64,000 bases of DNA from Eledone cirrhosa (GCA_964016885.1 OZ024743.1:168187833-168251832); one strand, 5' to 3'. Counted from the stretch's first letter, positions 21,900 through 33,436 are shown. A program made the numbers and translations. Notes: generated by a model not told the origin, from the letters alone.

Positions 21900-24015
21900 A
21901 TAGAAACAAATCAGACAAAAACAGAGAAGTAAACAATTGACTCTTATGGCTTTAAAACTTTTAAAAGCCCTCCGCACAACACCTTATTAAACTCTTTTGA
22001 AAATGATCTGATAAAACTAGTTAAGAACATAAGGTATAGAAAACATCATAATAGGAACAAGACCTTCTTAAACAACCTTAACTCTACTATTAAAGGATTT
22101 AATTAAAAAAAAAAAATTTATTATATGCTGATAAAATTAATAATATATATAGCCTAGATTACGACATATAGAAAATTTATATATAAAGAACTACATAGGA
22201 ACTATAAGAAAACCACTATTAAAAACCTAGAGGATATAAATATAGAAGGCCATAGTATAGTGTGTAAATTAAGACTTCAGAGACATACACAGCCATACAC
22301 CCCTAATACCCCAAGATTCTCTCTGAAGGACCATAAAGAAGACTTTAATAGTAACCCTTCTATAAGACTAATTTGGCCTTCCAAATCTGACATTGGACTT
22401 ATCAGCAAGAAAATATTGGATAGAATCATCCCACAATGTAAGCATAAAATATATCTTAACCCGCGGGGAAATATTGGTGATGTTATTGAATGGTTCAATG
22501 ATATTAAAGAGAATAAACAAAAAAAAAATTATACAATTTGATATTAATTCATACTACACCTCTATTTCCCATATCCTATTAAATAAGGCATTAATTATGG
22601 CTATGAACAATAGTGACCTTACTAGATCCCAAATTGATGTCATCCTTGCGGCCCGAAAAACTATAATTACTTTTGAAGATCAATTATGGACCCGCAAGGA
22701 TACACATAACAACTTTAACATAACTATGGGATCTAGTGACTCGGCGCAGGTCACCGATTTGGTCGGCCTATATCTCTTAAATAAAATTCATAAGAACCTA
22801 CCCTACCTCGATGGTGGTTTATATCGCGATGATGCACTACTTCTTATTGACTATAAACATTTAATATAGAAAGAACGAGAAACAATTACATAAAATTTTC
22901 AAAAACTTCAACTTAGGCATCACCTTAGATATAAACACTAAAGACGTTAACTTCCTTGGATTCTAAAATATATACACCCTTTCATAAACCAAACGAAAAA
23001 CTACTTTACGTAGATATCAACTCTAACCACCCTAAATCTATATTAAACTTAATTACTAAAGGAATATCAAATAGAATCTCTAATCTATCATATAACGAAA
23101 CCATATTTAACAATATTCCCAATACTATAAGGAGGACTTAGCTAAATCATGACATAAAAATGAAATTAAATTCTACCTATAAAATCACCTAGTTACAACA
23201 TTATTTCTCACAATATGGCCATGAGGAAAAATAATAAAAGTACTAGTCACTATAACTTTAATACAAAGGGTAATATCAAACTTAACTCGCACCAGAATAA
23301 ATACCACAATAATAATATAAATAGAAATATAAACAATACTTCAAATAAAATTACAAAAACCAAAAATAGAAGAACAAATACATTCTTCATCCCCCTTTCA
23401 ATCTAAACGTCTCTACCAACTTACCGAATGCTTTCTTCTCAATCCTAGAAAAAGACTTCCCAGTCGGACACAAATACCATAATCTTATCAAGAAAAATAC
23501 CATTAAATTCTCTTACTCTACCACACCTAACATCGCATACCATATAGTTAGTAGTAATAAAAGGAAGATTAATAATTATTTCCAACTAATTAAATCACAA
23601 CAGGGAGTAAACTTATAGGGCAACATCGTACCAGAGATTTCTAGTATCAATAATAATAATTGTTTCTACTTTAGGCACAAGGATAAATTATGTAACCTCT
23701 GTCTTCTAGAGACCCGAACAATAATCTATTCTAGGCTAGACCTCCTAAATAGAAAATCAGAGGTTTTTTCGATGTGCCAGCACTACCACCGACACTCTTT
23801 TCATAGCTTTAAACCTAGCTGCTAATATAGAACAATGTCAGATCTGAATTCCTCACCACCATTAACACCTCACCTCTAGGTATTATCGGCATATAAGAAC
23901 CCCCACTGCATCAAACTCTTTGATCAGCTCATCACTCTACTTAACTCCTTTTTATCTCAAACCTTATACTCTACAATAACTATTTGGAATAAACATAAAG
24001 CCAACACCATTTAAT
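21900..24015 (+). pseudogene. Penelope-like reverse transcriptase (YRDD type), decayed
   Basis: RT blocks in order: FSLKDHKEDFNSNPSIRLIW (22319-22378), SKSDIGLISKKILDRI, then motif A as IQFDINSYYTSISHILLNKA (after a poly-A frameshift at 22519-22528), motif B as NITMGSSDSAQVTDLVGLY, and motif C as GLYRDDALLL (~22818-22848). Later come FHKPNEKLLYVDINSNHPKS, and DFPVGHKYHNLIKKNTIKFS near 23460. The final block KLCNLCLLE...LLNRKSE (23685-23760) is the usual C-terminal segment. The region that should hold a GIY-YIG nuclease between 23640 and 23685 is missing. The frame changes at least five times. Confidence 0.65.
23654..23682 (-). mobile_element. SINE tail fragment inside the RT
   Basis: aataattgtttctactttag gcacaagg: 29 bp of the main SINE 3' end, located exactly where the nuclease domain is missing. 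Confidence 0.75.
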
Positions 24016-24146
24016 ATAACCAGTATAGCTTACTTATATTATATTCAGTAATGGATAGATAATAATATGATGAGACACTTAATGTAGTATAGGAAAATAA
24101 ATTATATTTATAATTAAATATATAAATTGATAGCATTATATATAAT

Positions 24147-24336
24147 GGCGGTGGATTGGCAGTATCGGTGGAGGGTCGGACGCCATGCTTTGCAGCACAG
24201 GTACGTCCCTTTACGGACTGAGTTCAAATCCCACCGAGGTTAACTTTGCCTTTCATCCTTACGGAGTCGATAAAATAAAGTACCAGTAATACACTGTGAT
24301 AATTGCTGGCCTTGTGCCAAAAGTAGAAACAATTAT
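24147..24336 (+). mobile_element. tRNA-derived SINE (main family)
   Basis: Forward full-length copy (ggcggtggattggcagtatc to aaagtagaaacaattat) inserted in the first tandem unit. Flanked by a short tatataat / tatatat repeat. Confidence 0.92.
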
Positions 24337-24473
24337 ATATATGGGATTCACTTATAACATAATATAATGTATATTAATAGCGTAAGAGTTTTAACTAATT
24401 AGACCTGTAAACAACTATACATTTTTCCTGTAACTTTCTTATACTTTATTAAGTAATGAATAGATAACAATAT

Positions 24474-24497
24474 AATTGTTTCTACTTTTTGGCACAA
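24474..24497 (-). mobile_element. SINE tail scrap
   Basis: aattgtttctactttttggcacaa, only the terminal ~24 bp of the SINE, sitting between duplicated acaatataa target-like words. Confidence 0.7.
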
Positions 24498-25146
24498 AAC
24501 AATATAATGAGACCTTTAATGTATTATAGGAAAATAGATTCTATTCAAAATTAAATATAAACAAAGAGCATTATATAAAAGGGATTCACTTATAATATAA
24601 TGTATATCAACACAAATATTTTAACTGATTGGAGCTGTAAACAACTTTACATATTTTAAATTTCTTCTATCATATACAATGTAATTCGCTAGTTACCTAC
24701 CCTTTCGTATTAGCTTCCCTTAATATAGATCAAACTCACTTCCGGAAATTAAACCGTTGGAATAATCGCTCCACAGCAACTTGAAACCCTGATTGCAATA
24801 CAATAGGACCGGTGTACAATCCATGGCAGTGACTGATTAAAAACATTCACTAAAATAAAACATAGCCAATGTAATGGAAAAGATAGCAATAACATTGATG
24901 CTCTCAACACATTCACATTTGAACATTACAGAAATAACAGTCACACTACATCCACCATAAAGCCATAGTTTCAATACAAAAACAGCTTTGCCTGATATGC
25001 TTATTTTATGTGATAACTTTGGCTTGCAAAATATTATACATGCCTAATAACATTGCTTGTTTCCTTCCTGTATATGACTAATGCATTTGCACTCTCTTTA
25101 CGCTTGCAAATGTACTGCTAAAGTCCTTGTTTTACGAGTAACTTTC

Positions 25147-25617
25147 TACCTTAATGCCTCTTTAATTGTTATACTATTACCTTATAATCTCTGTCGCTTG
25201 CATTCCACTCTGCCTTTTTAATTTTTAATTTTTAATTTTTAATTTTTAATTTTTAATTATTGTAAAATTCTCTTGTAATCTAGGTCGCATCAATTCCACT
25301 CTGTAAATACGAAACTGTTGTTCACAACATTAATATCCATGTATCTATATGATTGTTCAGTTGAATACGAGGTTAATTATATGTACAAACATTGCTACTG
25401 CTCCGATGATTCCAAACGATGGTTTGGAAGAAACGATTGTCAGCAATAAAATGATTTAAACATAGCTTTGATTATTGTGTAATTTATATTCCGGCTCTGT
25501 AAAACATCTCATGTATTTACATTGAGCTATTTTTCTTACTGGTAATAAGGTAGTAATAAATTACTGAACTTTCCTGTTTATAGTTATATATAGTGTATAC
25601 ATAACTATAAATAATAA
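25147..25617 (+). repeat. Right direct repeat (pLTR-like)
   Basis: Second copy of 21221-21716, with a shorter (AATTTTT)n tract at 25218-25258. It ends at ataactataaataataat, immediately before a SINE. Confidence 0.88.
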
Positions 25618-25619
25618 TA

Positions 25620-25800
25620 TGGATTGGCAGCATCGGTAGAGGGTCGGACGCCATGCTTTCCAGCATAGTTACGTCCCCTTACGATCTGAGTTCAAAGCCC
25701 GCCGAGGTTGACTTTGCCTTTCATCCTTACGGGGTCGATAAAATAAAGTACCAGTAATGTTCTGGGTAATTGCTGGCCTTGTGCCTAAAGTAGAGACAAT

Positions 25801-25804
<4 letters not shown>
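25620..25804 (+). mobile_element. tRNA-derived SINE (main family)
   Basis: Forward copy starting at ggattggcagcatcggtaga, lacking the first ggcggt bases. It ends at tagagacaattatta and runs into (TA)n. Confidence 0.9.

Positions 25805-25862
<58 letters not shown>
25805..25862. repeat. (TA)n microsatellite
   Basis: About 29 TA units immediately after the SINE tail. Confidence 0.97.
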
Positions 25863-25864
<2 letters not shown>

Positions 25865-26309
25865 CGTTTCGTTTACATGTATTTATGTTCTATTGAGTAT
25901 TGACATGTTACGTGCGTTTCACAGACGATTGGCTCAATGTTACATATGGAAACTATGGTCCTGATTCATCAGAGTAGTGTTTCAACAAATAATAAAGTAT
26001 GATGAGCACATCAATGCTGGAGCCGGATCGATAGCTTCCATAGTTGACCTTGGGCCAATCATCTGCTAAATGCACTTAATACGCGGATACTCAATAAAAA
26101 CATAAATACATGTAAACCAAACTTCATCGTTTTCTTTTTTATTATATACACTTAGCTTGTGCATCGAGTGCTCATATCGATACCACGACCAGTAATTCAC
26201 TGAATCAGCTAATATATATATATGTATATGTGTGTGTATATATATATATATACATATATATATACAGGAGTATATTAATTCATTTTTAATATATAGTAAC
26301 TTTCTACAT

Positions 26310-26516
26310 ACTGGTTTCGTATTTAGGCACAAACCCAGCAATTTTTGGGCTGAAGAAAATCGATTAAATCGACGCATTATTTGACTGGTAACTTATTCTA
26401 ATGAACCTGGAAAAATGATATGGCGGAGTTGATCGCATCTGGATTTGAACTCGGAACGTAAAGTGGTGTAACTAAAAGAATTTTTCCATCACCCTACCGA
26501 TTCTGTCAATCCACCT
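26310..26516 (-). mobile_element. Older cephalopod tRNA-SINE, second family
   Basis: tttcgtatttaggcacaaac ccagcaatttttggg, aaatcgacgcattatttgac, ggatttgaactcggaacgta and ccgattctgtcaatccacc. The order of modules fits a tRNA-SINE distinct from the main family, with the B-box complement ggatttgaactc still clear. Heavily mutated. Confidence 0.65.
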
Positions 26517-26663
26517 TTAGATATAGTAAACATACATTTAATAGAGCTGGGGCTATTTTAAACCTACATACATGCATTTCAATAATCGCAAAGTTCGTCA
26601 ACACTCGCATACATATATACGTATATAATGTGTCAATGAATTAATGCCTTCATTAAACGTAGA

Positions 26664-26664
<1 letters not shown>

Positions 26665-26706
<42 letters not shown>

Positions 26707-26707
26707 G

Positions 26708-26746
<39 letters not shown>

Positions 26747-26757
26747 TTACTACTACT
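26665..26757. repeat. (ACT)n microsatellite
   Basis: About 31 ACT triplets with a few changes. It abuts the 5'-truncated end of the next LINE. Confidence 0.97.
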
Positions 26758-26764
26758 GCCAATA

Positions 26765-27400
26765 CATATAGACAGAGGGATCAAGGCCAACCGAACAGAT
26801 ATTATAGTCAAAGACTACAAAGAAAAAAATGCTTTCTAATAGATGTATCTATCCCCACAGACAATAATATATCTTCCAAGGAAATAGAGAAACTCTACAA
26901 ATATAAAGATCTAAGGATAGAAATAACTCGAATGTAGAAAATGAAAACAGAAACAATACCTATAATAATAGGTGCTGTGGGAATGATAAAAAAATACACA
27001 CAGACAAATACATAACCAAAACTCCATAGCTTACAATTATATACAGCATACAAAAGGAAACACTACTAGGCAGTGCACACATATTACGTAATATCAGTAC
27101 CATAGAAACAACATCAGCAAAAACCATACTGCTCATACCCAAGACGCACAGAGCTGTGCTCGGTAAAACAGTAATAATTGTTTCTACTTCAGGCACAAGG
27201 CCAGCAATTACCCAGTGCATTACTGGTACTTTATTTTATCGACCCCGTAAGGATGAAAGGCAAAGTCAACCGCGGCGGGATTTGAACTCAGATCGTAAAG
27301 GGACGTAACTATGCTGGAAAGCATGGCGTCCGACCCTCTACCGATACTGCCAATCCACCGGTAAAACAGTAATAATGTGCAATAAAAATAATAATGGAAA
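26765..27400 (+). mobile_element. RLE-type LINE, family E, 3' fragment
   Basis: Begins next to (ACT)n inside the endonuclease: IKANRTDIIVKDYKEKKCFL then IDVSIPTDNNIS (26778-26875), with the usual RPD changed to RTD. It continues with KYKDLRIEITRM, ETIPIIIGAVGMI and, decayed, AVHTYYVI. A SINE with an 18 bp target duplication interrupts its 3' UTR, and the end is near an (AAT)n at 27395-27410. Confidence 0.75.
27179..27360 (-). mobile_element. tRNA-derived SINE with 18 bp target duplication
   Basis: Reverse full-length copy. cggtaaaacagtaataat occurs on both sides (27161-27178 and 27359-27376) without mismatch, which indicates a recent insertion by target-primed reverse transcription. Confidence 0.95.
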
Positions 27401-27404
27401 TAAT

Positions 27405-28140
27405 AATAATAATGACTTCTTTATCAGCCACGCAGGGCTCACATTAAGGAAACATAAAAGACACTATATGACGATACTGTGTGGGGTTTTATTTGTGTAA
27501 AATAAAATTTATAAAAGAGACTAAGGAAATAAACATTTAGAACAAATATAACAAATTCTCCAAAGTTGAGGAGACTACACGAGTGACCCGTAGATTCTCC
27601 TCAACTTTGGGGACAAAAAAAGGCAGTCACCCAGTCCGCTAGGGTAAAGTGTCCTCTCCCAGTTTTTCTACTCCAATCTACAGGCGTATGCTTAAGGCAG
27701 GCCCATTCACACGGACCATGATTGCCACTCTCATCCACCTTTCAACAAACTGGGTGGAAGGCAGCACTTCCCTCTCCACCCTGAATTTCCTCTTCAAGTG
27801 AAATCTAAAAAAGTTAATCAGGGCTTCACCGAAGGAGGAAAAGGACTGTCTTCAACCCTTTCAAATACGTCCACCACATGACCGCTTTCGCTATGGTTCC
27901 TCGGTAGAACTGCCAGCCCATGATTTCTCGAAGTTGTCCATGGGCCCTGAACCGAAAGTTCTCTGGAAGAGACTGGGTAGTTGGCTTTCGTCAACGCCCA
28001 GAGTCTCCCCAAGGACGTCCCCGCTTTTACTCTCCACTAACCCTTTATAAACGCTGAGGTGAAGTTTCCACCTATTATACTAACCGCTTTGCCGAGGACT
28101 GTCAGCGCTTGAAGACATTCCAGTCTGCAGTTCTGTCGGC
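27405..28140 (-). mobile_element. APE/Tx1-like LINE 3' fragment with internal deletion
   Basis: Minus strand. The end of ORF2 (RVNGPALSIRL and stop near 27680) lies at the start of a 3' UTR with a 15 bp hairpin at 27560-27610, a gtggctgataaagaagtc end and an (ATT) tail. Upstream coding shows VLGETLGVDESQLPSLFQRT and GPMDNFEKSWAG (27895-28020). It then jumps near 27897 directly to the AVMWWTYLKGLK region, so about 75 codons with the zinc knuckle are gone relative to the copy at 10635. Confidence 0.75.
27560..27610. repeat. 15 bp stem-loop in LINE 3' UTR
   Basis: ccaaagttgaggaga (27560-27574) pairs with tctcctcaactttgg (27596-27610), loop 21 nt. Shorter hairpins occur at the equivalent place in the other APE-type LINE tails. 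Confidence 0.85.
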
Positions 28141-28378
28141 CAGTTAACTCTTTAACATTTTGAATTAAGTTTGCTGCGTGTAAGTGCTATGAAAAGAAAA
28201 TATCCATTTTGATAGCAAACCATTCCTGAAGCACGAACTCATTCTTTACAAAATGAATAAATTTCTGTAAACAAAAGCTTAACCAATTCATAGACACATT
28301 TCTCATGAAAGGAACTGTATTTCAATTTATCAAATTTCATTTTTAGACATTACTTACGAAAAAGTTCCATATCAAATA

Positions 28379-28870
28379 ATGTTGGCAGATTTTAATTCAA
28401 ATAGGATCTCTTTCGGTCTTACCCCACTGTCATGCCGTTATAGTGCTGACCACTTTTCAAGTCATGCTTCTCTCAACGAGATCATAATGCAAGGCCTGGA
28501 CGCCGCAGGTTTCCCTTCCCAGCTCGAGCTTGTGGAGCTGAATCGAGGTGACGGTAAAAGGTCAGACGGCATGACAATCTTACCGTTCTGCAGTGGTAAG
28601 CCTCTCATCTGGGATGGTACAATTTGACACCTGTTGCATTCGATGACTAGCCCAGGCATCGCAGATCATGAAGTAGCTGATAAGTTTGTGGTCGAAACTG
28701 GGGCAGTGGAGACTTTCGGAGTTTTTTGCCCGGGACCACACCCTACTCACTGCTTTCGAGGCGGAATTGGCTACCCGCAAGTTGGAGTGACTATTCCAAC
28801 GTGTCTCTCTCCCCATCCTATAGAGCAGTGTCTTTTCCATTCTATCCGTTGGGTCCACAAGGCGGAATGA
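28379..28870 (+). pseudogene. Retroelement endonuclease-like domain remnant
   Basis: The first ORF (28379-28627) shows SSHASLNEIIMQGLDAAGFP then LNRGDGKRSDGMTILPF and GKPLIWDGT. The next frame (28634-28870) shows ADKFVVETGAVETFGVFCPG. The layout R-x-DG(K/R)RxDG...W-D-x-T and AVETxGVF matches a protein family I know as the C-terminal, nuclease-like part of invertebrate retroelements. I cannot name its clade. A stop at 28625 and a following frameshift break it. There is no RT in the window beside it. Confidence 0.45.
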
Positions 28871-28915
28871 CCCTTAAACAACTATCGGCAAATCAACACA
28901 CACACTCTCTGGCTA

Positions 28916-28916
<1 letters not shown>

Positions 28917-29012
<96 letters not shown>

Positions 29013-29031
29013 CTCTCTCTCTCTCTCTCTC
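28917..29031. repeat. (CA)n then (CT)n microsatellite
   Basis: About 45 CA units followed by about 11 CT units. Confidence 0.97.
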
Positions 29032-29620
29032 TGTTTCTTTCTTTCTCTCTCGCTCATTTTCTGCCTCACTCGTCTCTCACGCTCTACCTCTCACACTCTC
29101 TACCTTTCTCAAACTCTTGGTTTCTCCCTATTTTTCCCCAAGTATGCCATATTTCTGGATGTGTTGTAAATGCTTCAGTGTGTTGCATTCGATTCTTTTA
29201 TATTTGTTTAAACATAGAAGTAATTGATGAAAGCAGTGGAAGTGGTGAGAGCAGAAAGGAGGAAATAGCTGTGAAACATGGTGGAAGTAATTATGTCAAT
29301 AGTCGTGGTTGTGGTATTGGCGACGGCAGTGTCGATGGTATTAGTAGTGGTGAGTAAGGCCAGTGCTTTTAGTTTAAGTTGTGTGGTGGGAGATAATAAT
29401 TGGAGTGTGTGCTTGCTAGTAATGAATATGGGGCTGCAATAGTGGCCTAATGTATGTTTGATTCGTAATTCCCGAGGGAGTTGTAGGTGTGCCAGACTGA
29501 CATACGACGTTTCCAGGACATTTTGTAAACCTGGCAGAAGCCATTTCGTCTCCAGGTGTGAATACAACATATTTCTTCCAGTGATTGATAGAGAGAGTGG
29601 GAAAATGGAAGTGAGAAAGA
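29032..29620. other. No recognisable gene
   Basis: Pyrimidine-rich start, then GT-rich unique-looking DNA. The 160-codon minus ORF at 29208-29690 is Thr/Ser/Leu biased and shows no domain. Confidence 0.45.
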
Positions 29621-29624
29621 TATA

Positions 29625-29780
29625 TAGAGGAAGAATCGACCTAGTGCTAGAGTGGTACTTTTTTATCGACTTTGAATGGATTAAAGTCAAAATTGACCAC
29701 GGTGGGATTTCAACTCAGGGAGCAAAGAGTCGAAGTGAATATTGCAAAGCATTCTATCTGATGTTCACCACCTATAGAGA
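29625..29780 (-). mobile_element. Old SINE remnant, second family
   Basis: gtggtacttttttatcgact ttgaatgg, aaagtcaaaattgacc, gtgggatttcaactcagg and gcaaagcattctatctgatg follow the module order of the SINE at 26310-26516. Strongly diverged. Confidence 0.5.
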
Positions 29781-30059
29781 CTTAATAATAATCAACAAAA
29801 ACGAGAGAAGCTTTCCAGTTTCAAGATGACTGAGTACCAATACTACTATATACAGCGGTACCATTAGTTGTTGGTGTTGTTTAATCCCAGATCAGTTCAG
29901 ATCGATCAGATCTATGTTTAGAAGCATTCAAGCCATCACCATCACATATTTTTCTTATGCACATTGCAACCATTATCTCACTAACGATATACTATGATTG
30001 GAAGGAACTCAAATGCTGTTTCTAAAACGTAATGGTCCTTTCAGCATTGGTCCATGATT

Positions 30060-30270
30060 CATTGTGTGTTGATTTCCTTTATAGGCATGAAGCAAATTTA
30101 TTGGGAGAAAACAATTAGTTATATCGATCTCAGTAGTTGTAGGATACTTCATTTTATTCATCCCTAGAAGATAAAAGTTAAAGCTGACGTTAGCACGACT
30201 TGAATTAAGAATGTGAAATGCCATAAATAAATACCGTAGATATGGATAAGTTGCACAAAGCATTCTGTGG
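30060..30270 (-). mobile_element. Old SINE remnant, second family
   Basis: cttcattttattcatcccta gaagataaaagttaaagctg, gacttgaattaagaatgtga and gcacaaagcattctgtgg follow the order core, B-box complement, head. Heavily diverged. Confidence 0.45.
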
Positions 30271-30967
30271 TTTTAAAGTATACATAAAACAGTACTTCAC
30301 GAGATAACGAAGAAGCCTTTCTGTGGTGACTCTACATACTAGAAATAGCAACGAAAATTTCTTCAAATTACATTTATCGTGTTCAGAAGAGGACTGGGCA
30401 TTAAAACCGACCGGGTATTTGGGTGACGCTAATTAACAGGCTGCAGTCTGCCGAGGACCAGAAGCACTTTTTTAACCACTCAGCTGAGGCGCATTCTATT
30501 TTTGGTTCAATATTTGTTCAACAGCTATGACTTCAGTTCTCTGTGACATTTGTTTTCATTTTTTAAAATATCTTTTACCAAACTCAACAACCAGCCGGAT
30601 ATTGCCCCTAAATGCGGCCAGTAAACCTCTGACCGTATAAAAAAAGGACATATTGGATAATTTTGAATGTATATGTCCAAGCGCAAATGACCATAATAAT
30701 AATCGAGTACTATAAGTAATAGGTGAGAAAATTAGGGAATGTACTCCTGGAGTCGGAAAAAGTGGACATAAAATCTGTTTATTTTTCTCCGCCTCCCGGT
30801 CATTCTACCCGATTTTCCTACATATTGTATTTCCGACATATTGTATTATTTTAGGTGTTTCCATTGGGACAGAAACATTTCATTCCAAAGGTACTTATGC
30901 TTCGTTGGCTTATTCCTAACAACTCATTTAGCCTGTCATATAAGTAACAATGGCTTCTCACTCTGGA

Positions 30968-32062
30968 GATTTTAGAAAGTGTAGGAGAGTTCTAAGGGCA
31001 GCTAAGCCCGACTATATCTATAAATAGACAAACCTCTTGAATAATGTAAGTGAAAAGGGAGGTAACTATGAAAAAAGCTAAGGTAGGCAACTCATGTTAC
31101 ACAGGGGACACTGGGTTAAGTTGAAAAGTCGAAGATAATAAGTTCAATGGTTCTGGTTTAGATAAGTTTTTCAGAACACAGTTTGCTTCATGAGGACAGT
31201 GACTCAAGCTGTCGTGGCGCGTGTTTAAGAAGCGTTTTCCCGAAGTCATTTATGAGAGTATTTTCCATTTCTCCGAGTTACACAGCTGGCAAAATTTCGT
31301 CCCATTGACATCTTTCCAGTATCCTTCTTGTAATGGACAACTCTGTGCCTTTATTTTTGAGGTTCTACACACGGTTCGCGAAGTGAGTGGTATGCTTTTT
31401 ATCAGGACGTTTGAATGTTTCGTGGTTCAGAAAACGGCTTGGGAACCGGCTATCAGACATTCCTACATAATTCTAGACTTCAGTTTGGTGGTTCTGGTTA
31501 ATCGAAGTCATTTTTGTTTCATATATCACTGCTGGAGTGTTGCACTGTTAATCCAGGGGGCATGCCTCAAGCTTTCTGCAAGAGCATCCGTAAAGTGGAA
31601 GGCTTTTGCGTTTCTTGTTGATGTGGGATTTCATGTTATTTGTACAAAACAGTCTATTTTCACTTTGGCAGTTGAATATTTGCTGGTATGTATGGCCTAC
31701 GGGGAAGTGAAAATCTAAGAGGGCTAGGAATTTTCTATCTAAATTAATCTTCACATTGAGTGCGAATAGTGACTCTAAACACACGACGGCTTTATGTCTA
31801 GGTTTTTTCCTGTTAGATGTTGGAGGAGGGGGGATTTGGAGAGTAAGTGATTCTCTCAGAGATGCCTACAGATCGGATTAATTGAACTTATTTTCTTCGA
31901 CTTTTCAAATTAACCCCTTGGACCATTGTATAACGCAAGTTTGCCTACCTTGACTTTTTTATAGTTAAATCCCTTTTCACTTACATTATTCAAGGGGTTT
32001 GTCTATTTATAACTGAATAGGTAATTACCTACACTTAGAACTCTCTGAAAAATTCTAAAATA
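30968..32062. mobile_element. ~1.1 kb element with long terminal inverted repeats
   Basis: The left arm (30968-31155; e.g. aaatagacaaacctcttgaa, taatgtaagtgaaaaggga, ttgaaaagtcgaagataata) is matched in reverse complement by the right arm (31880-32062; tccttttcacttacattatt-like, aaggggtttgtctatttata, tcttcgacttttcaa). The arms are ~170-190 bp and roughly 80% alike. The interior is ~720 bp with one 165-codon ORF of no known domain. This fits a non-autonomous DNA transposon or fold-back element. I could not fix a target duplication. Confidence 0.65.
31221..31718 (+). other. Unrecognised 165-codon ORF inside the inverted-repeat element
   Basis: Starts at ATG 31221. It is rich in Phe, Val and Cys with no transposase motif (no DDE/DDD spacing or zinc finger that I can see). 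Position inside the inverted-repeat element suggests it is either a chance ORF or a decayed element ORF. Confidence 0.2.
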
Positions 32063-32159
32063 TCAATGCGGACAGGCCATTTTTAATTATATGATAGGCT
32101 GAATGAGTTGAGGGGAAAGACCCAAGGAAACTTAAGTACATGTCACTGCTGTAACTAGT

Positions 32160-32218
32160 TATATATATATATATAGTCACATACATATATATATATGTGT
32201 GTGTGTGAATGTATGTGG

Positions 32219-32250
<32 letters not shown>
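32160..32250. repeat. (TA)n arrays
   Basis: Two TA blocks separated by a tgtgtgtgaatgtatgtggg interruption. Confidence 0.93.
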
Positions 32251-32251
<1 letters not shown>

Positions 32252-32252
<1 letters not shown>

Positions 32253-32342
32253 GGAAAAATTTGAACAGGAACAAAACAGAGAGGCAGTACAATAAATGTT
32301 TATTAATTTCACGCTCAGGAGAGTGGGGGGTAGGTGGGGGAC
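32252..32342 (+). repeat. Dispersed TA-flanked repeat (acaaaacagagaggcag family)
   Basis: ggaacaaaacagagaggcag...ttcacgctcaggagagtg between (TA)n arrays. Related copies at 47448-47518 and 60838-60902. Confidence 0.75.
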
Positions 32343-32591
<249 letters not shown>

Positions 32592-32739
32592 GAACCAGTA
32601 AAACCCCGACAGCTAAGCTCAAGCCGTTTCGACGGCTAATTCTGGACCTAAAAGGTCCAGAATTACCCACTCTACTACCTCAAGTATTGAGTACTTTGGT
32701 GCGTTATGGTCCACCTGGTTCCTTACCACATTTCCTTCG

Positions 32740-32745
<6 letters not shown>
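32592..32745. repeat. Dispersed TA-flanked repeat (cgaaacggcttgagct family)
   Basis: gaaccagtaaaaccccgaca, aagccgtttcgacggctaat, a small tctggacc/ggtccaga palindrome at 32640-32662, cccactctactacctcaagt, atggtccacctggttcctta. Embedded between (TA)n arrays. Confidence 0.8.
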
Positions 32746-32772
<27 letters not shown>

Positions 32773-32773
32773 T

Positions 32774-32866
<93 letters not shown>

Positions 32867-32906
32867 TATAAGTATATATATATATTTATATATATATAAA
32901 TATATG

Positions 32907-32974
<68 letters not shown>
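32746..32974. repeat. (TA)n array with interruptions
   Basis: TA array with aagtata and aaatata words. Mirror-like relative to the array at 32343-32591. Confidence 0.95.
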
Positions 32975-32978
<4 letters not shown>

Positions 32979-33258
32979 AAAGTTCTATTTAAATTGTTGG
33001 GATACAACAAGCAAATATTTTTATAACTGATATAAAGCACTCGACAAGTATTTGGAGTAAATATACGATATTAACTATCCTGATGTCTTCCAAAAGTAAC
33101 GGTTGCATTTTGAAAGGGTACGTCAATGTTTATTTATAAAACTGGAATATATTGTATTTTGTCTGATGAAGGCATACCATAATTTAACATGGTATCCTTG
33201 AAATATGTATAATAAAATAAATATGGTTTTATAAATATAGTTTCCATTTGTTAATATC

Positions 33259-33260
<2 letters not shown>

Positions 33261-33312
<52 letters not shown>
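33261..33312. repeat. (TA)n and (GATA)n
   Basis: A TA array grading into gatagatagatagata. Confidence 0.95.
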
Positions 33313-33314
<2 letters not shown>

Positions 33315-33436
33315 CTACCAAAATATACGGTAGTGTCCAATCCGTATGAAGAACTCAATGTAATCCAAATTTCATGAAAAGAAAAGATGTATTCAAAACA
33401 TTTTTCGATGAAAATCACACGAAAACAGAGTAAAGA

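Larger units (their letters stand above)
24045..24660 (+). repeat. Tandem duplication in the element 3' region
   Basis: attcagtaatggatagataa...atgagacacttaatgtagta...gggattcacttataacataa (24045-24370) is repeated as aagtaatgaatagataacaa...atgagacctttaatgtatta...gggattcacttataatataa (24450-24600). The first unit is interrupted by a SINE and the second by a 24 bp SINE scrap. Confidence 0.8.

Noticed and set aside
22277..22498. Minus-strand ORF opposite the RT
   Set aside because: Shadow of the plus-strand RT coding sequence.
21221..25617. LTR retrotransposon call for the flanking direct repeats
   Set aside because: No TG..CA ends, primer-binding site, protease, RNase H or integrase, and the RT blocks fit a Penelope-like element better.
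29208..29690. 160-codon minus-strand ORF as a gene
   Set aside because: Composition is biased, no domain is recognisable, and it overlaps an old SINE remnant.
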